A stretch of 51,909 bases of DNA, taken from NCBI GenBank assembly GCA_024278595.1, contig JAJRSW010000086.1, positions 1-51,909 of the forward strand, in the 5' to 3' direction. Under the pieces are notes generated by a model. That model was not told the DNA's origin and ran no database searches. It saw nothing but the letters and a program-made list of their open reading frames with translations. Source of the DNA: Fidelibacterota bacterium (lineage in GTDB: Bacteria; Fidelibacterota; UBA8477; JABMPR01). Below are positions 33,678 to 41,834 of the stretch, one piece after another; within the stretch, counting starts at the first letter, position 1, and every line of letters starts with the position of its first letter. Made by a program: the position numbers and the translations under genes.

Positions 33678-34958
33678 ATGAATATCAGGCAGGTAGTACA
33701 GGGTGTAGGGATCATACTTATGGTGATGATCATGGCCAGTTGTGCATTTTTTAGTGAATATGGAAAGTTGGAACGCTCTGCTCGGGAAGCCTATGGCCGG
33801 GCTGATTATGATACTGCAGTTTTTATGCTTGCCAGAAGTTTGCAGATCAATCAGGATTATGAAAAAAGCCAGGTCCTGGCAGCCGATGCTTTTCTCATGG
33901 CAAACCGGATCCACCATGATCGGATCAAAGACATCCAGGCCCGCTCAGCTGAATTCAAGTACGATGATCTTGTACGGGAATACCAGTCTTTGATAAATCT
34001 ACACGATGCTGTAAAAAACCTACCGCCCATCCGTCACCCGAAAACCGGTCTGGTCCTGGAGTTCAAGGTGGTGGATTATTCAGAAAATTTGAGCGAGTCA
34101 AAAGAGCTGGCTGCCGAAACACACTATCAGGCTGGAAAGGCACTCTCTGTATCTGAGGATATGAATAATCAAAAAGCAGCTGCCAAAGAATTCAAAAAAT
34201 CTTTAAGCTTCATAGCACACTACAAAGATGCTGTGGATCGTTATGAATTGAGCCGCAAAGCTGGTATCAAAAGGATCGCTGTTTTTCCGTTTGAAGATCT
34301 TTCCGGAAAGCGGAAAAAATATGGATCTATTGCAGAATTGGTGGTGGATCAGATGGTTAGCTCTGTAATGAAAGATCCTGCTGCAACCGAATTCCTGGAG
34401 CTGATCACCCGTGATCAGTTGGATCGTGTTATCACAGAACAGAAGTTAGGTCTTTCAGGAATGGTAAATGAGGTAACCGCCATGGAGGTGGGCGCTATCC
34501 TTGGTGTTCACGAGATCATCACAGGCAAGATCACCCAGATCATTTATACACCGGTCCAAACCAATCATCGAGACTATAAAGAGACCAGTAAAATTGTCGT
34601 AAAAACTGAGAAGTATAAAGACAAAGCAGGGAAGACCAAAACCCGAAAAATATATGCTGATGTGGAGGCCCGGGTCAGGCACTATACGCGCAGTACAAAA
34701 GCGGTCATCAAGGGCTCTTACAAGATCGTTGATGTGCGGACTGCTAAATTGATCAAGAGCGAGGCCTTTGAAGGCAAAGCGGATTTTAGTACGGAATGGG
34801 CTACGGCCCAAGGTGATGTACGCGCGCTAAAATATCGCACGTCCAAATTAGTAAAAAAGGGTGAGGTCTTCGCACCGGTTGCAGGTGAAATGGTCAGCCA
34901 GGCAGCTGCTGATCTGGCAAATTCGCTCAGTGCCACCTTAAAGATCTATGCCAGATAA
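33678..34958 (+). CDS. CsgG-like outer-membrane lipoprotein with a TPR-like N-terminal region
   Basis: A 426-residue protein with a lipoprotein signal (MVMIMASC, lipidated Cys22). The mature N-terminal half is helical with TPR-like spacing (LERSAREAYGRADYDTAVFMLARSLQ, then ...KALSVSEDMNNQKAAAKEFKKSL). From about residue 200, RIAVFPFEDLSGKRKKYGSIAELVVDQM and ITRDQLDRVITEQKLGLSGMV match the CsgG/DUF799-like assembly domain. It ends with a long strand-rich part. CsgG forms the curli export pore, but members of this wider group have other roles and csgA, csgE and csgF are absent here. A strong CAGGAG site precedes the ATG. Confidence 0.7.
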   Translation: MNIRQVVQGVGIILMVMIMASCAFFSEYGKLERSAREAYGRADYDTAVFMLARSLQINQDYEKSQVLAADAFLMANRIHHDRIKDIQARSAEFKYDDLVREYQSLINLHDAVKNLPPIRHPKTGLVLEFKVVDYSENLSESKELAAETHYQAGKALSVSEDMNNQKAAAKEFKKSLSFIAHYKDAVDRYELSRKAGIKRIAVFPFEDLSGKRKKYGSIAELVVDQMVSSVMKDPAATEFLELITRDQLDRVITEQKLGLSGMVNEVTAMEVGAILGVHEIITGKITQIIYTPVQTNHRDYKETSKIVVKTEKYKDKAGKTKTRKIYADVEARVRHYTRSTKAVIKGSYKIVDVRTAKLIKSEAFEGKADFSTEWATAQGDVRALKYRTSKLVKKGEVFAPVAGEMVSQAAADLANSLSATLKIYAR

Positions 34959-34981
34959 AGGTCAAGCTTGAGATGACGAGA

Positions 34982-36415
34982 TCAACGCTCATCTGGTTTC
35001 AGGTAGGAGACAATTACAACCGCTAAGAAAGCGATCACAAATGCTGAGAAGCGAGCTGTAACCCAATCCCCAAAAAGATCAATGACCGTAAAGAGGGTTC
35101 CCGAGACCATCCCGGTTATCACGCCCACCTTACTGACCTTTTTCCACCACAGGGTCAGGAGCAGTGCCGGACCGAAGGATGCTCCCAGCCCTCCCCAGGC
35201 ATAGCTGACCATCTCGAATACCAGATCCTCGGACCGCCAGGCCAGATAAAAGGCGATCAATCCAATGACAATGGTCAGCATCCTGCCGATGAGCAGCAGG
35301 TCAAATCGTTTTTTTAGCCCCGCAAAATAATTGGCAATGAGATCCTCAGTGAGGACGGTGGTGGTGACCAGTAATTGACTGTCAGCCGTAGACATCATGG
35401 CGGCAATGGCTCCAGAAATAAATATGCCTGCTATCCAGGGGTGCAGCAGGTTCTGAGCCATAATCGGCATCAGCTTTTCAGGGTCTGCCAAAGCAGCCAC
35501 AGATTGCAGCACGCGTCCTTCAAACAGCATGGTTCCGGAGTTCAATAAGAAGTAACCTGTAAGACCGATGAACAGGCTGCCAAAGAAGGCTGGCACCGCC
35601 CATGCAATGGCGATCCGGCGGCTGATCCGGATATTTTCCGGTTTATCGATGGCCATGTAACGGGTAACCAGGTGCGGCTGTCCCATATAGCCAAGCCCCC
35701 AACTCAACCCGCCAATGGCAGCCGCGAAGGCGGCCATCCCGGTCTGCCCTCCAAAGAGCTTGGCAGTATTTATTTCGAAACTTGTTGTTGGTAGGGCATT
35801 GATTTCAATGAAGGCCACCAGCGGCAGGATAACCAGGGTTCCGATCATGATGATACCCTGGATCAGATCGGTCCAGGCAACGGCCAGGAATCCCCCCAGC
35901 AGGGTGTAAAAAACAATGATAACGGCTCCCAGCAGCATGCCCTGCATCTGAGTAATCCCAAACGTGACGTTCAACACTTTGCCAGCCCCGGAGAATTGGG
36001 CAGCCACATAAAAAGTAAAAAAGAAAGTTATTATCAGTGATGCCAGAATCCGCATGCCGCCCTGGTCGTCCTGAAATCGCTTTGCGAAAAGCTCCGGTAA
36101 GGTCAGCGCATCGTATTCCTCTGTGGCCAGGCGCAGTCGCTTGGCAATGATGAACCAGGAAAAAATGATACCCGATACACATCCTACAACGGTCCATAAT
36201 TCCAATAACCCGGCCATTAAGGCTGCTCCCGGGAGACCCAGGATCAGCCAGGCAGATTCGCCAGAGGCCCGTTCTGAGAAGGCGATCACCCAGGGTCCCA
36301 AGCGGTTTCCGCCCAGAGCAAAATCTTTCATTGATCGGGTTAAACGGGCAGTATATATACCTACGCCCATGATCAGGAACAGATAAAGTACAAATCCAAG
36401 GGTGACGGGATCCAT
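34982..36415 (-). CDS. putP: Sodium/proline symporter
   Basis: A 477-residue symporter of the SSS family with about thirteen membrane helices. The N-terminal GGNRLGPWVIAFSERASGESAWLILGLPG is characteristic of PutP. AWTDLIQGIIMIGTLVILP and GAIAAMMSTADSQLLVTTTVLTEDL carry the Na+ sites. It imports proline with Na+. A pyrroline-5-carboxylate dehydrogenase lies 3 kb away on the opposite strand; no proline dehydrogenase is in the window. Confidence 0.93.
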   Translation of the reverse strand: MDPVTLGFVLYLFLIMGVGIYTARLTRSMKDFALGGNRLGPWVIAFSERASGESAWLILGLPGAALMAGLLELWTVVGCVSGIIFSWFIIAKRLRLATEEYDALTLPELFAKRFQDDQGGMRILASLIITFFFTFYVAAQFSGAGKVLNVTFGITQMQGMLLGAVIIVFYTLLGGFLAVAWTDLIQGIIMIGTLVILPLVAFIEINALPTTSFEINTAKLFGGQTGMAAFAAAIGGLSWGLGYMGQPHLVTRYMAIDKPENIRISRRIAIAWAVPAFFGSLFIGLTGYFLLNSGTMLFEGRVLQSVAALADPEKLMPIMAQNLLHPWIAGIFISGAIAAMMSTADSQLLVTTTVLTEDLIANYFAGLKKRFDLLLIGRMLTIVIGLIAFYLAWRSEDLVFEMVSYAWGGLGASFGPALLLTLWWKKVSKVGVITGMVSGTLFTVIDLFGDWVTARFSAFVIAFLAVVIVSYLKPDER

Positions 36416-36575
36416 TTTAAGCTACCTTTTGGTTGACCAACATTTTCAATCTGCTTTGGTTTAAGGTAAAATAATAATGGTGTAGGGGGAGCGTAAAAAT
36501 TGCCCGCTGAACATCAAACCTTAGCCCCTATAAATTCCTTAACTGACCGCGTGAAAAAGACTACATTCCGACCCA

Positions 36576-37178
36576 ATGCTGATGCGACTACCTGACATAT
36601 TCGTTCTTAAGGTCCTGGTTGTACTGCTCCTATCCGGACCAGTGCTACATGCTCAGGTTGATAGCACAGAGACCTTTCCTGAGTTTGATAGCCAACTACT
36701 GCGGCTGAAGGTTCCCGATGCCTTCCAGAAGAGCAGTCTTAAACTGGAGATATTTTCAGACTCATCCTGGCAGCTCTATCGCGGGTCATATGCCTTTAGC
36801 TTCACAGAAGCATTGGAATTTCTAGGGCAAGATGAGAAGCTCGTTCAATATGAAGCTCATCTGGAAAAGCATGCTGAACTACTCAAGGGATATCGTTCGC
36901 GCCGGGTATTTTCAATGGTCACCGGATTGGGGGGAGTCAGTTATTTAATTTTTTCCTGGTCCCAGAGCTGGGTCTACCATATTCCGGGCTATGTCGCCAT
37001 CCTGGTGGCTGGCCAACGCCTGTGGGAAAGCCGGAAGATCGAGATCCAGGCGCAGCGGGAGACTTACTATCTAAGCACCTTGATAAGCCCCAGCCAGGTG
37101 AAAAGCCAGGTGGATGAGTATAATTTTAGACTCTATCAATATCTTTCAAAGGCCGGGATTCAATTCAGTGATAGTTAA
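36576..37178 (+). CDS. Exported protein of unknown function, possibly anchored
   Basis: A 200-residue protein. The N-terminus (FVLKVLVVLLLSGPVLHAQ) is a signal peptide. A second hydrophobic stretch near residues 118-145 (MVTGLGGVSYLIFSW, then VAILVAG) suggests one or two membrane helices. The C-terminus is basic and helical (IEIQAQRETYYLSTLI). I recognise no family. Its end overlaps the next gene by 11 bases (GTG start at 37168), so the pair is co-expressed. Confidence 0.55.
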   Translation: MLMRLPDIFVLKVLVVLLLSGPVLHAQVDSTETFPEFDSQLLRLKVPDAFQKSSLKLEIFSDSSWQLYRGSYAFSFTEALEFLGQDEKLVQYEAHLEKHAELLKGYRSRRVFSMVTGLGGVSYLIFSWSQSWVYHIPGYVAILVAGQRLWESRKIEIQAQRETYYLSTLISPSQVKSQVDEYNFRLYQYLSKAGIQFSDS

Positions 37179-37893
37179 CACCCTGGTTAAGCTGCTGACC
37201 CTGTTCAGTATCATGGCGTCTGCTTACGCTTATGAGATCTTCCATGAACCACCAGAAAAATTTCTCCAGGGAGTACCCAGTCAGTTGGAAGTTCTCACAC
37301 CCTACTATCTGGATCAGGTTGATTTTGTCCATCTCTATCTAAAAGCTGGGGGTCAGAGTACTTACCAGGAATTGAATTTCTATGAGCTTGAAGGGGCCTG
37401 GTTCTGTGATATCCCGGCTGCTTTTATGAATGTGGACACCTTGAGCTACTATATCATTGCCTCTTTCGGTCCCGCCGGTTTCGCTGCCTTACCGGCCATC
37501 GACCCGGAGATATTCCCGTTTAAAGTTCCCCTGCTAAAATTTAGATCGAAGGGTAAAAAATTCAAACCAGAGCTGGTTCAAGAGGTGATAGTTGATTATC
37601 AGGTTACCCCCTGGAAGCCCAAACCAGCCTATCGCTCCAATTCATTTCCAGTACTCTACATCCCCAAGGCAAATCGAATTTTTATCGAGAGTGGCTATAT
37701 TAAGATTGTTGGAAACCAGCATGCTACTGCTGAAGAACTGCTCAGGTCAATGCTTTATCTGTGTTTGCAAGAAAATGCGGATGCAATTACTCAATTGAAA
37801 TATTCTTTGCTCTCCGCTAAACCCGAACCGGGTAGGCTGCAGGGTCACATCGAACTGGAAGGTGTCTACCTGAGACGCCCACCCCGGGAATGA
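37168..37893 (+). CDS. Exported beta-rich protein of unknown function
   Basis: A 241-residue protein. With GTG 37168 as the start it opens MIVNTLVKLLTLFSIMASAYA, a textbook signal peptide cut before YEIFHEPP. The longer frame opening at ATG 37114 lies inside the upstream gene and gives no signal. Mature features are PSQLEVLTPYYLDQVDFVHLYL and a C-terminal GRLQGHIELEGVYLRRP strand, suggesting an all-beta surface or periplasmic fold. I recognise no family. It is coupled to the preceding exported protein. Confidence 0.55.
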   Translation: MIVNTLVKLLTLFSIMASAYAYEIFHEPPEKFLQGVPSQLEVLTPYYLDQVDFVHLYLKAGGQSTYQELNFYELEGAWFCDIPAAFMNVDTLSYYIIASFGPAGFAALPAIDPEIFPFKVPLLKFRSKGKKFKPELVQEVIVDYQVTPWKPKPAYRSNSFPVLYIPKANRIFIESGYIKIVGNQHATAEELLRSMLYLCLQENADAITQLKYSLLSAKPEPGRLQGHIELEGVYLRRPPRE

Positions 37894-38061
37894 TGACCTG
37901 GAGCCCGGGTCTGGTTGATCTTGGATCAATTCTTGGAGCCAAACAAAATTGACGATCCTCAAAAAAGTCCTTCCGGTAGCGCAAGCAGAGCTTTGCATTA
38001 AGCCCTTGGTTCAAGCTCAGGGACCCTCCTGCGACTGAACTCAGGAAGCGTTTACTGATAT

Positions 38062-38171
38062 GACGCAAAGAGTTGTTATTCATGGATTTAGATATATTTA
38101 TCACAAGTGGCTGTAATAAATGGTCATGGGGCATATTCCCTGTTTTTTCAAATACTTTTTGCGGGGGCGTC
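38062..38171 (-). repeat. Dispersed repeat, family 2, copy 3
   Basis: The reverse complement carries the same blocks as copies 1 and 2 (GCAAAAAGTATTTG, GGAATATG, AATAACAACTCT, TTTGCGTC). Similarity continues leftward to about 38010 as a degraded version of the CCCTGAG units at 9119-9190. It lies in the 410-base gap before the small acidic gene; the rest of that gap shows no gene. Confidence 0.75.
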
Positions 38172-38303
38172 AAAATTGAATAATCCATCTGATTTCACCG
38201 ATGTAATAATTGCCTGTGGGATAGATTCAACCTAGCTTAATGCCTCTCGAGCAAGCGGTAGCTTTGTCCGGGATCATCGAGGAAAATTTAACAGGAGTGC
38301 TGT

Positions 38304-38705
38304 ATGCCAGATAATATTGAAGAAGTTGTAGAATCTACTGAAGCGGAAATAATTGTTGATTTTGATGATTCAGAAAGTCGCATGAATTTTCTGAAAACTC
38401 AACTTAATGACCTGCTGGATGGCATCAACAATGTTTATGGCCAGGACCTTATGGAAGAACTCCTGAAACGTCTGGAAAAAACTGTGGAAGATTATAATAT
38501 TGAAGTTAGTGGCCTCATCGGCAAACTCAAAGAAGGCAAAATCTTCGAAGAGGATGAACCAACGGCAGAACCTGCTTCCCCAAAGGCAAAGGATGATGAT
38601 CAGCCTGAGGATGAAAATGATCCTGGAAAAACCTTTGAGGAACAGGAAGCTGAGGATTCAGATATCATTGCCCGTATGCGCGCCCGTAAATCCCACGACG
38701 ACTAG
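38304..38705 (+). CDS. Small acidic coiled-coil protein, unknown function
   Basis: A 133-residue, very acidic protein without signal or membrane segment. The first ~75 residues look like a helical coiled coil (RMNFLKTQLNDLLDGINNVYG, then LMEELLKRLEKTVEDYNIEV). The last 50 are a low-complexity Asp/Glu/Pro tail (KDDDQPEDENDPG) and end in RMRARKSHDD. A strong CAGGAG precedes the ATG. It heads a run of three small same-strand genes. I recognise no family. Confidence 0.55.
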   Translation: MPDNIEEVVESTEAEIIVDFDDSESRMNFLKTQLNDLLDGINNVYGQDLMEELLKRLEKTVEDYNIEVSGLIGKLKEGKIFEEDEPTAEPASPKAKDDDQPEDENDPGKTFEEQEAEDSDIIARMRARKSHDD

Positions 38706-38773
38706 TCCCGAATAATCACATGCGCCCCAGGAGCCAAAGCCCTCCCACCATCTCTGAAATGGGGGAGCGGATT

Positions 38774-38959
38774 ATGAAAAACCTCAAACGAGTCCAGGGT
38801 TTTCTCGATGAATTGGATCAAGAGATCGATGATCCTCAAAAAACAGGTCCGGGGACCAGTCGCCAGGAGTGGCGCGAGTTGACCCATGCTTTACAGGGTA
38901 AATTGATCGAGCTGGATGAGTTTTTAAGTTCAAAACAATGGAAATCGGTAGATGAATGA
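38774..38959 (+). CDS. Small helical protein, unknown function
   Basis: A 61-residue protein when started at ATG 38774, which has GGGGAG seven bases upstream; a longer frame from 38720 adds a Pro/Ser-rich stretch. It reads as two helices: LKRVQGFLDELDQEI and WRELTHALQGKLIELDEFL. It overlaps the next gene by eight bases. No family recognised. Confidence 0.5.
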   Translation: MKNLKRVQGFLDELDQEIDDPQKTGPGTSRQEWRELTHALQGKLIELDEFLSSKQWKSVDE

Positions 38960-39188
38960 GCCCCTGAGCATGGTAGAGGTGGCTCAGCTGATCAAAAGGT
39001 ATGATGTTGAGCTGCGCAAAGCATTAATGACCGCTCGCTCAGGTCTTTTTCGTAATGCTGGGGGTGAGTTATACATCCGATCAAATGTACCATTGGGGCA
39101 GAGCTATCCTGAAGAAGTTCTGGGTATATTTGCAGATTTGGCTGATCTTGATTTTTTTTACAAGATCTATCTCAAAGATGATATTTGA
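38952..39188 (+). CDS. Small protein of unknown function (third of a small-gene run)
   Basis: A 78-residue protein: an N-terminal helix (MVEVAQLIKRYDVELRKALM), a central GGELYIRSNVPLGQ and an acidic-aromatic end (FADLADLDFFYKIYLKD). Its start codon lies inside the last codons of the preceding gene, so the two are translationally coupled. There is no signal peptide. I recognise no family. Confidence 0.5.
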   Translation: MNEPLSMVEVAQLIKRYDVELRKALMTARSGLFRNAGGELYIRSNVPLGQSYPEEVLGIFADLADLDFFYKIYLKDDI

Positions 39189-39295
39189 TCATATCTTTTA
39201 AACAATTGGATTGCTATTTGCATTGGGGGGCTGTCCGTAGTGTGGTTTGAGTTTTTACAAATTAAGTAATATTTGTTTGATTTGAGGAGAAGAAT

Positions 39296-40927
39296 ATGTC
39301 CGATAAAATTGCAATGGTCCCAAGCGCAGTAAATGAACCCATCCTGAATTATACGCCTGGTGCTCCTGAACGGGCTGAATTGATAGCAACATTGAACCGG
39401 ATGAAATCAGAGGTTATTGAAATTCCCGTGATCATCAACGGCAAGGAGCTATTTACAGGCAACACTTCCACCAATGTGATGCCGCATGATCATAAACATG
39501 TCCTGGCCAAATATCACATGGTGGGTCCTGATGAAATTGCTCAGGCCATCGAAGCCTCACAGGAAACCTGGCAGACCTGGTCGGTCATGCCCTGGGAAAG
39601 CCGTGTCGCCATCTTCAAACGGATGGCAATTTTACTGGCTGGTCCCTATCGTCATATTCTCAATGCTGCCACCATGCTGGGGCAAAGTAAAAATGCCTTT
39701 CAAGCCGAAATTGATTCAGCTTGCGAATTGATCGACTTTTTCAATTTTAATGCTGCCTATCTCCAGGAGATCTATGCTCAACAGCCCCTCTACTCACCAG
39801 CAGGGATGTGGAACCAGGTAGAACACCGTGCACTGGAAGGTTTTGTGTTTGCAGTAACCCCTTTCAATTTCACCTCCATTGCTGGAAATTTACCGACTGC
39901 GCCTGCTCTCATGGGGAACGTAGCTTTGTGGAAACCGGCCTCTTCGTCTGTTTATTCAGGTTACTTTCTGATGAAGATGTTTAAGGAAGCGGGATTACCT
40001 GATGGTGTGATCAATTTTATCCCCGGTAAAGGCTCGGTGGTTGGACCCACCGTCATGGAGAGTGAACATTTAGCCGGAATCCATTTTACCGGTTCAACTG
40101 CTGTTTTCCAAAGCATGTGGAAGACTGTGGGAAATAATATTGCTAAATATAAAACCTATCCACGCATAGTGGGTGAGACAGGCGGGAAAGACTTTATCGT
40201 TGCCCACGAGTCGGCCAAAATGGAAGTCCTGCGAACGGCGATCATCAGAGGCTCGTTTGAATACCAGGGACAGAAATGTTCAGCCGCGTCCAGAATTTAC
40301 GTGCCGCGCGTACTGTGGGCTGAGCTCAAGGAGAGTTATGTTGCTGAAGTTGTCAAGATCAAGCTGGGGGATGTAGCGGATTTTGGTAACTTTATGAATG
40401 CAGTTATTGATGCAAGCGCTTTTGCAGACATCACCGCCTATATCGACTATGCCAGGAATCATGCTGACGCTGAGATCATTACAGGTGGTAATTATGATGA
40501 TTCTGTGGGTTACTTCATTGAGCCTACCACCATCGTGACCACGAATCCTCACTTTAAGACCATGGAAGAGGAGATCTTTGGTCCTGTTGTAACCATCTAT
40601 GTATACGATGAGAGTTGGGAAGATATTCTGGATGTGGTCGATGGCACCAGTCCCTATGCTTTAACCGGGGCCGTGTTATCCAATGATCGGGGTGCTACTG
40701 AATTGGCAATTACAAAATTACGGCATAGTGCTGGGAATTTTTACATAAACGATAAACCGACAGGTGCCGTGGTTGGTCAACAGCCATTTGGTGGAAGCCG
40801 GGCATCTGGAACCAATGATAAGGCTGGGTCGATCTCAAATCTGACCCGCTGGGTCTCACAACGAACCATCAAAGAGAACTTCCTGCCCCCGACAGAGTTC
40901 CCGTACCCCTTTATGGATAAGGAATAG
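39296..40927 (+). CDS. L-glutamate gamma-semialdehyde (delta-1-pyrroline-5-carboxylate) dehydrogenase
   Basis: A 543-residue aldehyde dehydrogenase. VTPFNFTSIAGNLPTAPALMGN is the NAD-binding signature with the PFNF of P5C dehydrogenases. GETGGKDF holds the general-base Glu and GQKCSAASR the nucleophile Cys328. FGPVVTIYVY and QQPFGGSRASGTNDKAG complete the set. The length and spelling match the stand-alone ALDH4A1/RocA type rather than PutA. It oxidises glutamate semialdehyde to glutamate in proline breakdown, in keeping with putP nearby. GAGGAGAA precedes the ATG. Confidence 0.93.
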   Translation: MSDKIAMVPSAVNEPILNYTPGAPERAELIATLNRMKSEVIEIPVIINGKELFTGNTSTNVMPHDHKHVLAKYHMVGPDEIAQAIEASQETWQTWSVMPWESRVAIFKRMAILLAGPYRHILNAATMLGQSKNAFQAEIDSACELIDFFNFNAAYLQEIYAQQPLYSPAGMWNQVEHRALEGFVFAVTPFNFTSIAGNLPTAPALMGNVALWKPASSSVYSGYFLMKMFKEAGLPDGVINFIPGKGSVVGPTVMESEHLAGIHFTGSTAVFQSMWKTVGNNIAKYKTYPRIVGETGGKDFIVAHESAKMEVLRTAIIRGSFEYQGQKCSAASRIYVPRVLWAELKESYVAEVVKIKLGDVADFGNFMNAVIDASAFADITAYIDYARNHADAEIITGGNYDDSVGYFIEPTTIVTTNPHFKTMEEEIFGPVVTIYVYDESWEDILDVVDGTSPYALTGAVLSNDRGATELAITKLRHSAGNFYINDKPTGAVVGQQPFGGSRASGTNDKAGSISNLTRWVSQRTIKENFLPPTEFPYPFMDKE

Positions 40928-41082
40928 ATCCATTTTGTTCCTGCGAAGGCTCTCAGCTTCTGCAAGGTTGATGCCCTCGCAGAAAGTCCCTCTCGCAGAG
41001 GCCGTTTAATTTTTCATCGAGCACACCTCGTCCTTCGACAGGATGACGCGCGGTGTGAGGATCCAACAGGAAAGATGATCCC

Positions 41083-41763
41083 ATGAACAACATCGAACAA
41101 CTCGCCTACTCAGGTCGCAAAATCCTGCAACGCCCAGCGGCAGATCCAGCAAATTCGAAAGGGACGCTGGTCATCCTCCACGGTTATGGAGCTGATGAAT
41201 ATGATCTCATGGGTCTGGCACCCTATTTTGATGCAAATCTTCAGATCCTGAGTGTTCGGGGTCCTGGAACCGTGATGTATGGGGGTGCTTCCTGGTTTGA
41301 TATTGATATGAATACCGATGGGAGTCTCAAATTCAACATTGAGCAGGCATTGGAAAGTGCTGGCGGGATAGCTAAGCTCGTCGCTGATTTGAAACAACAG
41401 GAGATCATCCAGGATGATAAGATCATGCTGGGCGGGTTCAGCCAAGGTGCCACAGTTTCACAGTTGGTGGCATTGAAGTACCCTGAATTGCTAAAAGCAT
41501 TGTTGATCATGAGTGGACGCTTGACTGACCAGGCTGTTGAATTGCTCCAAAAGCCGGCAGATCTGAAAGACTTACCGGTATTTGCCGGGCATGGAGCCCA
41601 CGATAATGTCATCCCCCTGGAATTTGGACGTCAGATCGTCTCATTCTGGGAAAAACTCCCAGTGGCACTCGAACACCATGAGTACCCCATGGGACATGAG
41701 ATTTGTGAGGAAGAATTAGGGCATATTCAGGAGTGGATGAATACAAAAGTCCTTAATATTTAA
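41083..41763 (+). CDS. Phospholipase/carboxylesterase family alpha/beta hydrolase
   Basis: A 226-residue cytosolic esterase. TLVILHGYGADEYDL holds the oxyanion region. The triad is Ser120 in GGFSQGATV, Asp174 in GAHDNVIP and His205 in MGHEIC. The layout matches acyl-protein thioesterase/YpfH-like carboxylesterases that cleave short acyl esters or thioesters. AGGAAAG lies about nine bases before ATG. There is no signal peptide. Confidence 0.9.
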   Translation: MNNIEQLAYSGRKILQRPAADPANSKGTLVILHGYGADEYDLMGLAPYFDANLQILSVRGPGTVMYGGASWFDIDMNTDGSLKFNIEQALESAGGIAKLVADLKQQEIIQDDKIMLGGFSQGATVSQLVALKYPELLKALLIMSGRLTDQAVELLQKPADLKDLPVFAGHGAHDNVIPLEFGRQIVSFWEKLPVALEHHEYPMGHEICEEELGHIQEWMNTKVLNI

Positions 41764-41834
41764 AAGGATCCACGATTACCCACGACTGAAGTCTTGTCAT
41801 ACTAACCCCCAACTCCTAACCCTAACTGTTTTTT

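Noticed and set aside
37114-37167. Start of the exported beta-rich protein at ATG 37114
   Set aside because: That region encodes the upstream protein in another frame; GTG 37168 gives a normal signal peptide.
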